The notes under the pieces: model-generated
What the model was told of the DNA's origin: nothing
The model's database searches: none
Seen by the model: only the letters and a program-made list of their open reading frames with translations
Position numbers and translations under genes: made by a program
Source: Aporrectodea caliginosa
Taxonomy: Eukaryota; Annelida; Clitellata; Crassiclitellata; Lumbricidae
NCBI GenBank assembly: GCA_020284085.1
Contig: JACEVL010000099.1
Location: forward strand, 1,303,870 to 1,367,869
Direction: 5' to 3'
Length of the DNA: 64,000 nt
Part shown: positions 31,606-44,537 of the stretch, one piece after another
How the letters are laid out: every line of letters starts with the position of its first letter
Numbering within the stretch: the stretch's first letter is position 1

Positions 31606-32745
31606 AGAGACAGTGACTAATGACCATGTATACCACCATAAGTAGCAATTGAACAATACAATACCCTACATGCATGCTGTATTTCATACTGCCCAACTGA
31701 TTTGCAAAGGAATAAAACGAAACAAAATAAAATAACATAAAATGAAACTAGTGTTTCAGGAGCAAAATAATTGGAAAGTAGAAGTAACTGACAAAACAGA
31801 TTAGCATTCTTCAGCTGTCTAAACTGACACACAAAGTGTACAACTTTACGAACAGTTTGTTGAAACTGTCTTGTTTATCCGGCGACCTATCGGGATTTAC
31901 TGGCAGCAATTCGCAAGCAATACTTTTACTGCCATGTTCATCACTGCACTCTGCCTTCGCATGGCCTTTCAGCAAGTTCTGCTGGACCTTTGCCTAGACA
32001 TGCAGGCAAAGTTATGAAACATCATCAAATCATCGCATGCTTCGCATTGTAACACATCGGTCATCATCAAAACACTCAAAAAGTTTTGTTGAATTTTCTG
32101 CACATTTTTTCTTGCGATGCATTCAGGAGGCTGAGCTCTTTGATGCACGGTAATCTTCGCGGCACATTTGGAAAATCTCAGAGGTGCACGATACCAAACA
32201 GCCCTCTTTATAAGACTTCGGCTTTAATACTAAACCATGATACGAAACAAAATATTGTCATCAGATCTAATAGCGTGAACGAATATCTAACGTGTCCTGC
32301 TTGACCTCAGAACAAGTGAGACTGTAGCCTGGCAAATATAGTTAAGCGATACAAAGTCTACATGTGACAGCGAATCGACATCCATAGAACATTAACCTTA
32401 CGCCAGTGCAACATCGATTTCTAATTTTCGGTTCTGATGCAAGATAAAAAAAAATCAGCAAGATAAACATCATCATCAATCGCGTAGTTGCGGGTTGTTT
32501 TTGTCCGGAGAATATCGCGAAGCAGAGAGAATTCTGTTGTTTTTTTAATCCAGAGGAGATGGAACTGCACTCGGATGTAAAGTGAGACTTGTTGGAATGG
32601 GAAGGACTAAAAAGCGAACGGCGAACGCTGATTCCCGTATCACGGCGAGCCCAGAACGTTGGATGAGTTTCTTAAAAGCTTCAATCGCTTGAGGGTTAGC
32701 CTAGGTTCTGTTGTTGTGCGAGAGCCGTCAATGGTAATTTGTTAG

Positions 32746-33010
32746 TTCAATCAATCAATCAATCATTTATTTCTGTAACCATCAGAAGAGAAAAAAACGA
32801 ACAATGAAACAGTAAGGCAACGGTTTGACATGTATTGGCTACAAAAAGGCCCAGAAAGGATCATGGATCCCGCTAAATAGGGACACCTAAACATGTAAAA
32901 AATACAGATAGGGAAAGAAAGACAGTCAATGATACTTAGAGTGGAGTAAGCCTTGGGCTCAAAAAACAAACAACAAACAAAACCAAAAAATAAGACGGAT
33001 CCATCAAAAA
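32746..33010 (-). mobile_element. Possible LINE 3' end with TCAA terminal repeat
   Basis: (TCAA)n followed by TCATTTATTTCTGTAACC, i.e. on the minus strand GGTTACAGAAATAAATGA ending in a TTGA microsatellite, a common non-LTR retroelement 3' end. No coding remnant is readable, so it stays tentative. Confidence 0.3.
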
Positions 33011-33149
33011 TCACATTAACAAAAGAATATAAAATCTTAACTAAAAAATAGCATTACAGACAAAATCATCTAAGTTATCCAAGCGCACACTGTTCTCCTA
33101 CGTTTGTTCTTGATGAAACTTAGACCATTTTAGCTATTGTATGTAATGT

Positions 33150-33300
33150 ACTGTAAACCTCTGAAATTTCTCAGCGCCACACAGAAGCCACGTCAGAGAG
33201 ACCAGCTTTACACTGGCGCTACATCAAATGAAATCCGCAATAGCCAGGTCTTGGTGCCAGGTCAGAATCCTTGGAGGTCAAGCAGAGGGCACAGCATGAT
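33150..33300 (-). mobile_element. LINE family B 3' tail copy
   Basis: TTTCTCAGCGCCACACAGAA, GCCACGTCAGAGAGACCAGC, GGTGCCAGGTCAGAATCC and AGAGGGCACAGCA. The last word is also present in the longer family B copy at 48.4 kb, which links the short copies to that LINE. Confidence 0.65.
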
Positions 33301-33377
33301 GCTACGGTATAAATCGTTGAAAGCGCTCTTATGAGGTATAGTAAAGGCGCCATATTAAGTGCTTATAGATAATTACT

Positions 33378-33470
33378 TGCCACTTACATACAAACACATC
33401 TAAAGAGTCTAAATGTATTTTGGTCCTACTACTTTACATACAAACACATCTAAAGAATCTAAAGCACAAA
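33378..33470. repeat. Direct ~35-bp duplication
   Basis: TACATACAAACACATCTAAA plus GA(G/A)TCTAAA occurs at about 33,386 and 33,436. No function seen. 33,480-34,015 has nothing assignable. Confidence 0.6.
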
Positions 33471-34019
33471 TGCATTGATAACTGACATCGTAAAGTAACC
33501 AATAAGTAGCTCTCTAGATACGATGCTACATACATGTACATTGTCGTCATTACATTATATTATATTGCAAACGCATTACATCGATTTAATGTGTATTATA
33601 TTAGGCTTAATTTATAACTGACTAATAATACAATGTAGATTCAAAGTCATATTATTGAGCTAACGCGTCCGTAGCACGTGACGTTAGCTTTCCGATTAAC
33701 GGACATCGTTCGTGAAGTAAATATAGTTTCAGAGGTCGCACCGATATTGCGTCATCATTCTTACATCCCTGACGCCCTCTATCGGTCTTCAGGCGAACGT
33801 TTCTTCGATAATGTGCTTATCCGTTTAATTTCCGTAACCAATCATAAGCGAAGACTGATCACGTGTGCTCGGCATGACATCCAATTTCCGGTCAGAAGTT
33901 GACGTTGTACGCGACATTGTTTGCTCTCTGCGCTTTGATGTATTGACACAGTGAATGCTGGATATAATATTATTTATCCCAAATGATGATGATTACTCTA
34001 CTCTATAACACAAATGATG

Positions 34020-34445
34020 CTACTGCTGCTGCTGCTGATGATGATGATGATAATAATAATAATAATTATCGTGCAATGCACCGAGGACGAGGACCACAAA
34101 CTCCAGATTGATGGTACACCCTAGGATAGTTTCTAAGAGCCTCCTAAAGGATTATTTCTACCTCGGGCAAAAATAATAATAATAAAAATAATATGAGCAA
34201 TAGTAGTAGTAGGACTAATGATAATAGTAATAGGTCGAATAATAATAAGAATACAATAAAAGTTGACGAAGGTTATGCTGATAATGCTCAAAAAGTCCTC
34301 TAGAAAACTCCGACACATTCATACACAATGATGATTGATGACGATGACGATGACGATGACTAAGACGATGACGACGACGACGACGACGGCGCCGCCGCCG
34401 CCGACGACGACGACGATGATGATGATGATGACGATGATGACTGAA
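34020..34445. repeat. Trinucleotide-rich region (GCT/GAT/AAT/GAC)
   Basis: Short GCT, GAT and AAT runs at 34,020-34,070. A GACGAT/GAC/GCC compound array at 34,335-34,442 contains a near-palindromic GACGGCGCCGCCGCCGCC. Confidence 0.85.
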
Positions 34446-34477
34446 AATTTGAATTTATTCCATAGAATTAGCAAAAC

Positions 34478-34562
34478 CTTGTAGCTAATCGATTAGAATT
34501 AGAGTTAACTGGTTGTCTAATCGATTAGCTAATCGATTGAAAGCTAATCGATTGGTTACCAT
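34478..34562. mobile_element. hAT-like terminus with CTAATCGATTAG repeats
   Basis: GCTAATCGATTAG words repeat four times in both orientations, ending GGTTACCATCTCTG (inverse: CAGAGATGGTAACC), a style common at hAT nonautonomous ends. The second terminus is not found. 34,565-35,280 has no feature I can support. Confidence 0.4.
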
Positions 34563-35282
34563 CTCTGAAATCTACATTTGACAAGACAAGATCAATAACG
34601 ACACGTTAGAGAAAATTGCGGCCATCTTGTCCACGCCAGTGCACAGTTTCGCAAACAGATATTATGCGCTGGAAAAGATGGTACGTTTCTCTTGCGTCTC
34701 CAAGGACACGCGTAAGAGAAAGCCCAAGACGCTCCATGATTAAAGTAAGCCTCGCGTTGCTAATGGGCTTTCAAAAGCCATTGCAGTAAAATGACACTGA
34801 GGCAGAAGTCGTTTGTATTTAGATATTTTCCTAACAGCCTTCAATTCCGCGAGCCCACTGACAGACCAAGAACTATAGGAGCTAAGTATGGAGCAGATTA
34901 CCAAAATAAACTACGGCCGTTGTGCATTGAGATCAGCGTAAGCCCCTCGGGTCTTTTGCCATTCTGCAGGGAGAGACCAGGTGGTTCTCTGATTGGAGGG
35001 AAATTCGCATGACCAGAATTTCGAGAGATTAGATCGCCTAAGACGACATCCAGGTCGATAAGACCAGCACTCAAGAAGGCCATACGATCCATCCGTCAGC
35101 CCCAACGGACCCGACGGACCCGCAAAGGCAACTGCGCAGTTCGCAAATACTTGCTAAAAGAAGTATTTGATATAATCTTTTTTACCCAAAATAATAATAA
35201 AATGCAGAAGGTGTAGAATTATTCTTTTTTTTAACCCAAGGTACACATGATCCCTCAGGGCTAAACAAGTAGAAATGGCAGA

Positions 35283-36135
35283 GTAGGAATGAATCAGTGT
35301 CAGTGGCTCAGAATAGGTATTGATCAGTGGCAGTGGCTGAGAATAGGTATTGATCAGTGGCAGTGGTTCAGAATAGGTATTGATCAGTGGCAGTGGTTTA
35401 GAATAAGTATTGATCAGTGTCAGTGGCTCAGAATAGGTATTGATCAGTGGCAGTGCCATGGCTCAGAATAAGTATTGATCAGTGGCAGTGGCTTAGAATA
35501 GGTATTGATCAGTGGCAGCCATGGCTCAGAATAGGTATTGATCAGTGTCAGTGGCTCAGAATAGGTATTGATCCGTGGCAGTGGCTCAGAATAGCTATTG
35601 ATCAGTGGCAGTGGCTTAGAATAGGTATTGATCAGTGTCAGTGGCTCAGAATAGGTATTGATCAGTGTCAGTGGCTCAGAATAGGTATTGATCAGTGGCA
35701 GTGGCTGAGAATAGGTATTGATCAGTGGCAGTGGCTGAGAATAGGTATTGATCAGTGGCAGTGGCTGAGAATAGGTATTGATCAGTGGCAGTGGCTGAGA
35801 ATAGGTATTGATCAGTGGCAGTGGCTGAGAATAGGTATTGATCAGTGGCAGTGGCTCAGATTAGGTATTGATCCGTGGCAGGGGTTCAGAATAAGAATTG
35901 ATCAGTGGTAGTGGCTCAGAATAGGTATTGATCAGTGGCTCAGAATAGGTATTGATCAGTGGCAGTGGCTCAGAATAGGTATTGATCAGTGGTAGTGGCT
36001 CAGAATAGGTATTGATCAGTGGCTCAGAATAGGTATTGATCAGTGGCAGTGGCTCAGAATAGGCATTGATCAGTGACAGAGGCTCAGAATAAGAATTGAT
36101 CATTGGCATTGGCTTAGAATAGTTATTGATCGATC
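35283..36135. repeat. 30-bp minisatellite, about 28 units
   Basis: Unit begins CAGAATAGGTATTGATCAGT followed by GGCAGTGGCT. Most are exactly 30 bp, so one frame stays open as a 10-residue repeat (QWLRIGIDQW). Several units lack six bases (GGCAGT), e.g. near 35,935 and 36,018, and two have a CCATGG insertion (about 35,456, 35,519). The open frames, on both strands, follow from the period being a multiple of three. Confidence 0.95.
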
Positions 36136-36274
36136 GATGTGCACTGTCGTGACCAGCAGTGATCGATTGCATCTTGTCATCCATCCATCGAGTGCTAAAT
36201 GGATGACTGAAAACTGTTCTCCTTTAAACAGATTCTCTTTTAATATCCTCTCCATGAGTGTACCTTCCTCTATC

Positions 36275-36640
36275 TTTGTCTGCTCGTGCCTGTCCGTCCG
36301 TATGTCTGCCTGTCCGTCCTCTTTCTTCTGTGCGTTCGTCCGCCTTCCTGCTCGTGTGCGTGTCTGCCATTTGTCATGTCTGTCTGTCTGACCGTCTATC
36401 TTTCTGGCAATCTTCTTCGGTGTTTCTCCCTCTATGGCTATCTATCTGTTTGTATATTATATCGAGTCGTCCGTCTGTCTGCCTCTTTGTTTGACTGTCA
36501 ATGCGTAATTCGTCATTTCTGCCTGTCTCTTTATCTGCACTACGCCCATTTATCTCTTCCAACTTCCGTCCGTCTATCTGTTTGCCTATCAGTCTGTGTG
36601 CCTGTATGTTTGTCTGTTTCTTGTCTATCTTCCTGTTTCA
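36275..36640. repeat. Degenerate CTGTCCGTCTGT array
   Basis: CTGT/CCGT/CTAT mixtures over ~360 bases, strongly diverged. The Cys/Leu/Ser-rich frames are artefacts. Confidence 0.8.
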
Positions 36641-36804
36641 CTGTCCATCTGCCTATCGTTGAGCCACTCGGAGGTGCGTCTGACTCTTAAGAGTGGACCA
36701 GACATTCACATTTGCAATCATCTTCCGAATGACAGTTTGCATCGCTTGGCTTAGGTACGTGACGATGCGACCATGTCAGACGCAGAAGACTCTTCTCCGT
36801 CCTC

Positions 36805-37035
36805 ATACATCTATTCCTCCTCCTCCTCCTCCTCGTCTTTTTCCTCCTCCTTTCTATCTTCTTCCTCCGCTGCCTTTCTCCTCTGCTTCCTCTTCCGCTT
36901 TTCCATTCTGTTCTACTCCACCATAACCTTAATCCCTCAACCCTACATCATACTCCCCCAATTCTTCCTCCTCATCTCTTCTCCTCTTGCTCTTCCTTAT
37001 CCTTTTCCTTCTCCCTCCTCTTCCGCCACATACTT
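36805..37035. repeat. Polypyrimidine tract
   Basis: CTC/TTC-rich over 230 bases. Between 37,040 and 37,555 there is no supported gene. Confidence 0.85.
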
Positions 37036-37567
37036 CGCACCCTCCATAAACCATTCCCGCTTCACCTCCTTCGGAAGGCTGTCCCGAATATCGAGAAACT
37101 AAACAAGAAATCTATTGCCAACGCCTTATCCCAAGAGCTAAGCCCGGCGCTCAATCGGAATGAAAGTTTCCTCCTTTTCTCCACGAGTCGGCGCTCTATA
37201 ATAATCTTATACGTCATGCAGGTCGAAGCCGCGTATGATGGGCGATGACAATGCGAAGAGAATACAATATCTATGGGCAAACAGACGTCACCGCAAATAC
37301 TGAATAAGGAGCATACGCATCGGTAATCGTTCATTCTGAAGGGTCTTCCATCAAGTCGACTAACGCGGTTTGCAGTGCGTATAATGCCGGGTCGTTTATC
37401 GCCCGAGGTCATTTTATGTCCGATTTGATGGCTGGCCTTTATACCTCTTGCCGAAACCTGATCAAGCGGTGACCGTGATCTCTCGTATAATATTTATCCG
37501 ATTGGAAGTGACGAGGAAAATCGATCGGTTCCATACTTTGCCACGTTCAGACGTCTTGCCAGGAAGT

Positions 37568-38045
37568 GCTTAGTCGGAGAAGGAGGAGGAGGGGAGGAGG
37601 AGGAAGATGAGGAAAAGATGAGGATGATGACGAAGAGGAGGATGAAATGAAGGAGACTGTAAAGGAGAGGCAGGAAGCGAAGATATTAGAGGATGCAGTG
37701 TCGCTATGATGATAAGAAATTATGAAGCAAAGAGAATGGAATTCTAAAACGATTCTACAAAAGCAAGAGAAGATCGTGAGAGAAAACTGGGAAATGGAGC
37801 TGCCAGTGAAGAAGAAAGAAAAGGAAGAAAGGGAGAGAGAGAAGAGGAGGGTGGGAATTGCCAAACAGAGGAGAGGGTCGAGGACGTGAAACAATCTAGA
37901 CAGAAGAAAACTGTGAGGAAATAAAACTGCGGGGACATCAGAAAAAGGATAAGGGATAGAAAAATAACGACGAGAATGCGAAAAAAGAGAGACCACGAAT
38001 GAACAGAATGGATAGAGGGAAAGATAAGGATACTGCAGGGGGAAA
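37568..38045. repeat. Polypurine tract
   Basis: GAGGAGGAG changing to degenerate GAAAGA, over nearly 480 bases. Confidence 0.8.
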
Positions 38046-38054
38046 ATGAAGACA

Positions 38055-38470
38055 TTTCTTTGTTCTTGCTATTTGTTCTTGTTACCCATTTCCCTGTTCT
38101 TGTTATTGTTCTTGTTCCACATTTCCTGTTCTTACTCCTGTTCTTGTGTAAGACAATAAAAAAAAGAACACAAAGAACAGGAAGAAGAACAAGAAGTTGA
38201 AGGGCAAGAACAAGACCAAGAACAAAAAAGAACGAAAGGAGGATTGAGAAAGAGAATTAGAATAAGAAAAAGAGAATGAAGTACAATAATTATAAGGAGA
38301 AACAGTAACAGGAGTAACAGGAACAAGTACAGGAGCAAAAACAGGAACAAGAACAGCAAGAGCATGAAAACCGAGACCAAGAACAACACGAACAACAAGA
38401 ACAACGACAACAGAAACAAGAAGTGCAAAAAATCAAGAACAAAAGCAAGAACAAGAGCAGTATCTTTAGT
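38055..38470. repeat. Back-to-back TTCTTGTT and AAGAACAA arrays
   Basis: 38,060-38,145 is TGTTCTTGT-rich. 38,155-38,465 is the complementary AAGAACAGG/ACAAGAAC type. The two blocks form an inverted pair that could fold on itself. Confidence 0.8.
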
Positions 38471-38479
38471 TAATATCAT

Positions 38480-38720
38480 GGGTATGAGGTGTTTATGACC
38501 TAATATTTTCTTTGTCTCGGCATATGAGGTCGAATGCCCAGTCCTCTCCCCCGCCGCATGATCTTCCCACTTACAGTTAGCGGTAGCGTGTTTTATTAGC
38601 GGAGTTCGCTAGGAGCGCAAGTAGATCTTTATTGTCTCGAAACAAATCTTAGACCTGGCAGGGATTGGACCCCAAAATTTCCGACTGGCATTTCAGCATG
38701 CTAACTACTAGACTGTCACT
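38480..38720 (-). mobile_element. tRNA-like SINE, second family, copy 2
   Basis: Minus strand: GTCTAGTAGTTAGCATG (A-box-like), GGGGTCCAATCCC (B-box-like), TTTGTTTCGAGACAATAAAG, ending TCATACCCATGATA. Matches the copy at 24,975-25,262. A partial third copy follows (38,775-38,815: GAAACAAATCTTGGACCTGG, AAGGATTGGGAT). Confidence 0.6.
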
Positions 38721-38883
38721 TACAGTCAGCGTAGACTTATTACAGCGGAGAAAGCATGGAAGGTGGACGTTGTCAGAAACAAATCTTGGACCTGGAAAGG
38801 ATTGGGATGGAGAACGCCAGGTCAAGCTAAAAGAGTGAAGGATAGCGAGAGAATGAAAACCTGGAAGGACTAGCATGGAAATG

Positions 38884-41800
38884 GAAAAGATTGTACTCTA
38901 CGGTTTGGCTTGTACTCTATCGGTTTGGCTTGTACTCTATCGGTTTGGCCTGTACTCTACCGGTTTGGCCTGTACTTGGCCTGTACTCCGGTTTGGCCTA
39001 CTCTACCGGTTTGGCCTGTACTCTACCGGTTTGGCCTGCTCTACTCTATCGGTTTGGCTTGTACTCTACCGGTTTGGCCTGTACTCTATCGGTTTGGCTT
39101 GTACTCTACCGGTTTGGCTGTACTCTGTACTCTACTCCGGTTTGGCTTGTACTCTATCGGTTTGGCTTGTACTCTACCGGTTTGGCCTGTACTCTATCCG
39201 GTTTGGCCTGTACTCTATCGGTTTGGCCTTGTACTCTATCGGTTTGGCCTGTACTCTATCGGTTTGGCTTGGGTTTGGCCTGTACTCTATCGGTTTGGCC
39301 TGTACTCTATCGGTTTGGCCTGTACTCTATCGGTTTGGCTTGTACTCTATCGGTTTGGCCTGTACTCTATCGGTTTGGCCTGTACTCTATCGGTTTGGCC
39401 TGTACTCTATCGGTTTGGCCTGTACTCTATCGGTTTGGCCTGTACTCTATCGGTTTGGCCTGTACTCTATCGGTTTGGCCTGTACTCTATCGGTTTGGCC
39501 TGTACTCTATCGGTTGTACTCTATCGGTTTTGTACTCTATCGGTTTGGCCTGTACTCTATCGGTTTGGCCTGTACTCTATCGGTTTGGCCTGTACTCTAT
39601 CGGTTTGGCTTGTACTCTATCGGTTTGGCTTGTACTCTACCGGTTTGGCCTGTACTCTATCGGTTTGGCCTGTACTCTATCGGTTTGGCCTGTGTACTCT
39701 ATCGGTTTGGCCTGTACTCTATCGGTTTGGCCTGTACTCTATCGGTTTGGCTTGTACTCTCGGTTTGGCTTGTACTCTATCGGTTTGGCCTGTACTCTAT
39801 CGGTTTGGCTTGTACTCTATCGGTTTGGCCTGTACTCTATCGGTTTGGCTTGTACTCTATCGGTTTGGCCTGTACTCTATCGGTTTGGCTGTACTCTACC
39901 GGTTTGTACTCTATCGGTTTGGCCTGTACTCTATCGGTTTGGCCTGTACTCTATCGGTTTCGGTTACTGGCCTGTACTCTATCGGTTTGGCCTGTACTCT
40001 ATCGGTTTGGCCTTGTACTCTATCGGTTTGGCCTGTACTCTATCGGTTTGGCCTGTACTCTATCGGTTTGGCCTGTACTCTATCGGTTTGGCCTGTACTC
40101 TATCGGTTTGGCCTGTACTCTATCGGTTTGGCTTGTACTCTATCGGTTTGGCCTGTACTCTATCGGTTTGGCCTGTACTCTATCGGTTTCTGTACTCGGT
40201 TTGGCCTGTACTCTATCGGTTTGGCCTGTACTTTGGCCTGTACTCTATCGGTTTGGCCTGTACTCTATCGGTTTGGCCTGTACTCTATCGGTTTGGCCTG
40301 TACTCTATCGGTTTGGCCTGTACTCTATCGGTTTGGCTGTACTCTATCGGTTGGCCTGTACTCTATCGGTTTGGCTTGTACTCTACCGGTTTGGCTTGTA
40401 CTCTATCGGTTTGGCCTGTACTCTATCGGTTTGGCTTGTACTCTATCGGTTTGGCTTGTACTCTATCGGTTTGGCCTGTACTCTATCGGTTTGGCTTGTA
40501 CTCTATCGGTTTGGCCTGTACTCTATCGGTTTGGGTTTGGCCTGTACTCTATCGGTTTGGCCTGTACTCTATCGGTTTGGCTGTACTCTATCGGTTTGGC
40601 CTGTACTCTATCGGTTTGGCTTGTACTCTATCGGTTTGGCCTGTACTCTATCGGTTTGGCTTGTACTCGGTTTGGCTTGTACTCTATCGGTTTGGCCTGT
40701 ACTCTATCGGTTTGGCCTGTACTCTATCGGTTTGGCTGTACTGTCGGTTCTATCGGTACTTACCGGTTTGGCCTGTACTCTATCGGTTTGGCTGTACTGT
40801 ACTCTATCGGTTTGGCCTGTACTCTATCGGTTTGGCCTGTACTCTATCGGTTTGGCTTGTACTCTATCGGTTTGGCCTGTACTCTATCGGTTTGGCTTGT
40901 ACTCTATCGGTTTGGCCTGTACTCTATCGGTTTGGCCTGTACTCTATCGGTTTGGCCTGTACTCTATCGGTTTTGGCCGGTTTGTACTCTATCGGTTTGG
41001 CTGTACTACTCTATCGGTTTGGCTGTACTCTATCGGGTTTGGCCTGTACTCTATCGGTTTGGCTTGTACTCTATCGGTTTACTACTCTATCGGTTTGGCC
41101 TGTACTATCGGTTTGGCCTGTACTCTATCGGTTTGGCTTGTACTCTATCGGTTTGGCCTGTACTCTATCGGTTTGGCTTGTACTCTATCGGTTTGGCCTG
41201 TACTCTATCGGTTTGGCTTGTACTCTATCGGTTTTGGCTGTACTCTATCGGTTTGGCTTGTACTCTATCGGTTTGGCTTGTACTCTACGGTTTTGTACTC
41301 TATCGGTTTGGCCTGTACTCTATCGGTTTGGCCTTGTACTCTATCGGTTTGGCCTGTACTCTATCGGTTTGGCTTGTACTCTATCGGTTTGGCCTGTACT
41401 CTATCGGTTTGGCCTGTACTCTATCGGTTTGGCCTGTACTCTATCGGTTTGGCCTGTACTCTATCGGTTTGGCCTGTACTCTATCGGTTTGGCCTGTACT
41501 CTATCGGTTTGGCCTGTACTCTATCGGTTTGGCCTGTACTCTATCGGTTTGGCCTTGTACTCTATCGGTTTGGCCTGTACTCTATCGGTTTGGCCTGTAC
41601 TCTATCGGTTTGGCCTGTACTCTATCGGTTTGGCCTGTACTCTCTACGGTTCGGTTTGGCCTGTACTCTATCGGTTTGGCCTGTACTCTATCGGTTTGGC
41701 CTGTACTCTATCGGTTTGGCCTGTACTCTATCGGTTTGGCCTGTACTCTATCGGTTTGGCCTGTACTCTATCGGTTTGGCTTGTACTCTATCGGTTTGGC

Positions 41801-44535
41801 CTGTACTCTATCGGTTTGGCCTGTACTCTATCGGTTTGGCTTGTACTCTATCGGTTTTGTACTCTATCGGGCTTGTACTCTCTGGCCTGTACTCGGTTTG
41901 GCCTGTACTCTATCGGTTTGGCTTGTACTCTACGGTTTCCTGTACTCTCGGTTTGGCTTGTACTCTATCGGTTTGGCCTGTACTCTATCGGTTTGGCCTG
42001 TACTCTATCGGTTTGGCTTGTACTCTATCGGTTTGGCCTGTACTCTATCGGTTTGGCTTGTACTCTATCCGGTTTGGCCTGTGTACTCTATCGGTTTGGC
42101 CTGTACTCTATCGGTTTGTACTCTATCGGTTTGGCCTTACTACTCTATCGGTTTGCCTGTACTCTATCGGTTTGTACTACTCTATCGGTTTGGCCTGTAC
42201 TCTATCGGTTTGGCCTGTACTCTATCGGTTTGGCCTGTACTCTATCGGTTTGGCTTGTACTCTATCGGTTTGGCCTGTACTCTATCGGTTTGGCCTGTAC
42301 TCTATCGGTTTGGCCTGTACTCTATCGGTTTGGCCTGTACTCTATCGGTTTGGCCTGTACTCTATCGGTTTGGCCTGTACTCTATCGGTTTGGCCTGTAC
42401 TCTATCGGTTTGGCCTGTACTCTATCGGTCGGCTTGTACTCTACGGTTTGTACTGTACTCTCGGTTTGGCCTGTACTCTATCGGTTTGGCCTGTACTCTA
42501 CGGTTTGGCTTGTACTCGGTTGGCTTGTACTCTATCGGTTTTGTGTACTCTATCGGTTTGGCCTGTACTCTATCGGTTTTTTGTGTACTCTATCGGTTTG
42601 GCTTGTACTCTATCGGTTTGGCCTGTACTCTATCGGTTTATCGGTTTGTACTCTACCGGTTTGGCTTGTACTCTACGGTTTGGCCTGTACTCTATCGGTT
42701 TGGCTTGTACTCTATCGGTTTGGCCTGTACTCTATCGGTTTGGCCTGTACTCTATCGGTTTGGCCTGTACTCTACGGTTTATTGTACTCTATCGGTTTTG
42801 TACTCTATCGGTTTGGCCTGTACTCTATCGGTTTGGCCTGTACTCTATCGGTTTGGCCTGTACTCTATCGGTTTGGCCTGTACTCTATCGGTTTGGCCTG
42901 TACTCTATCGGTTTGGCCTGTACTCTATCGGTTTGGCCTGTACTCTATCGGTTTTTGTACTCTCGGTACTCTATCGGTTTGGCCTGTACTCTATCGGTTT
43001 GGCCTGTACTCTATCGGTTTTGTACTCTATCGGTTTGGCTTGTACTCTACCGGTTTGGCCTGTACTCTATCGGTTTGGCCTGTACTCTATCGGTTTGGCC
43101 TGTACTCTATCGGTTTGGCCTGTACTCTATCGGTTTGGCCTGTACTCTATCGGTTTGGCCTGTACTCTATCGGTTTGTACTATTCTACTCTACTCGGTTT
43201 GGCTTGTACTCTACTGTACTCTACTCGGTTTGGCTTGTACTCTACCGGCGGTTTGGCCTGTACTCTATCGGTTTGGCCTGTACTCTATCGGTTTGGCTTG
43301 TACTCTATCCGGTTTGGCCTGTACTCTATCGGTTTGGCTTGTACTCTATCGGTTTGGCTTGTACTCTATCGGTTTGGCCTTGTACTCTATCGGTTTGGCT
43401 TGTACTCTATCGGTTTTGCCTGTACTTGTACTCTATCGGTTTGGCTTGTACTCTATCGGTTTGGCCTGTACTCTATCGGTTTGGCCTGTACTCTATCGGT
43501 TTGTACTCTTGTACTCTGTACTCGGGTTTGGCCTGTACTCTATCGGTTTGGTTTGTACTCTATCGGTTTGGCCTGTACTCTATCGGTTTTGGCTTGTACT
43601 CTATCGGTTTGGCTTGTACTCTATCGGTTTGGCCTGTACTCTGTTTTTGCCTGTACTATCGGTTTGGCCTGTACTCTATCGGTTTGGCCTGTACTCTATC
43701 GGTTTGGCCTGTACTCTATCGGTTTGGCCTGTACTCTATCGGTTTGGCTTGTACTCTATCGGTTTGGCGGTTTTGTACTCTATCGGTTTGGCCTGTACTC
43801 TATCGGTTTGGCCTGTACTCTATCGGTTTGGCCTGTACTCTATCGGTTTGGCTTGTACTCTATCGGTTTGGCTTGTACTCTATCGGTTTGGCTTGTACTC
43901 TATCGGTTTGGCCTGTACTCTATCGGTTTGGCTTGTACTCTATCGGTTTGGCTTGTACTCTATCGGTTTGGCCTGTACTCTATCGGTTTGGCCTGTACTC
44001 TATCGGTTTGGCCTGTACTCTATCGGTTTGGCCTGTACTCTATCGGTTTGGCCTGTACTCTATCGGTTTTTGGCTTGTACTCTATCGGTTTGGCCTGTAC
44101 TCTATCGGTTTGGCCTGTACTCTATCGGTTTGGCCTGTACTCTATCGGTTTGGCCTGTACTCTATCGGTTTGGCCTGTACTCTATCGGTTTGGCTTGTAC
44201 TCTATCGGTTTGGCCTGTACTCTATCGGTTTGGCTTGTACTCTATCGGTTTGGCCTGTACTCTATCGGTTTGGCCTGTACTCTATCGGTTTGGCTTGTAC
44301 TCTACCGGTTTGGCCTGTACTCTATCGGTTTGGCCTGTACTCTATCGGTTTGGCCTGTACTCTATCGGTTTGGCCTGTACTCTATCGGTTTGGCCTGTAC
44401 TCTACTCGGTTCGGTTTGTACTCTACCGGTTTGGCCTGTACTCTACCGGTTTGGCCTGTACTCTATCGGTTTGGCTTTACTCTACCGGTTTGGCCTGTAC
44501 TCTACCGGTTTCGCTTGGCCCTCTACTTTTCTGTC
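38884..44535. repeat. 20-bp satellite, about 280 copies (5.65 kb)
   Basis: Unit TGTACTCTATCGGTTTGGCC, tandem over 5.65 kb. Two sites vary repeatedly: T or C in CTA(T/C)CGG and C or T at the last base. Units with CTACCGG cluster at the two ends; the centre is more uniform. Scattered 1-15-bp indels occur (shortened units, fused TGTACTCTGTACTC). The unit has no stop in any forward frame and 20 bp is not a multiple of three, so three parallel frames of ~1,900 codons stay open with a 20-residue period. Reverse frames contain stops (ATAGAG). It is not protein coding. Confidence 0.95.
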
Positions 44536-44537
44536 TT

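Noticed and set aside
34898..35105. Possible coding segment around 34.8-35.1 kb
   Set aside because: Several 60-70-codon frames exist but none shows a domain or consistent codon pattern.
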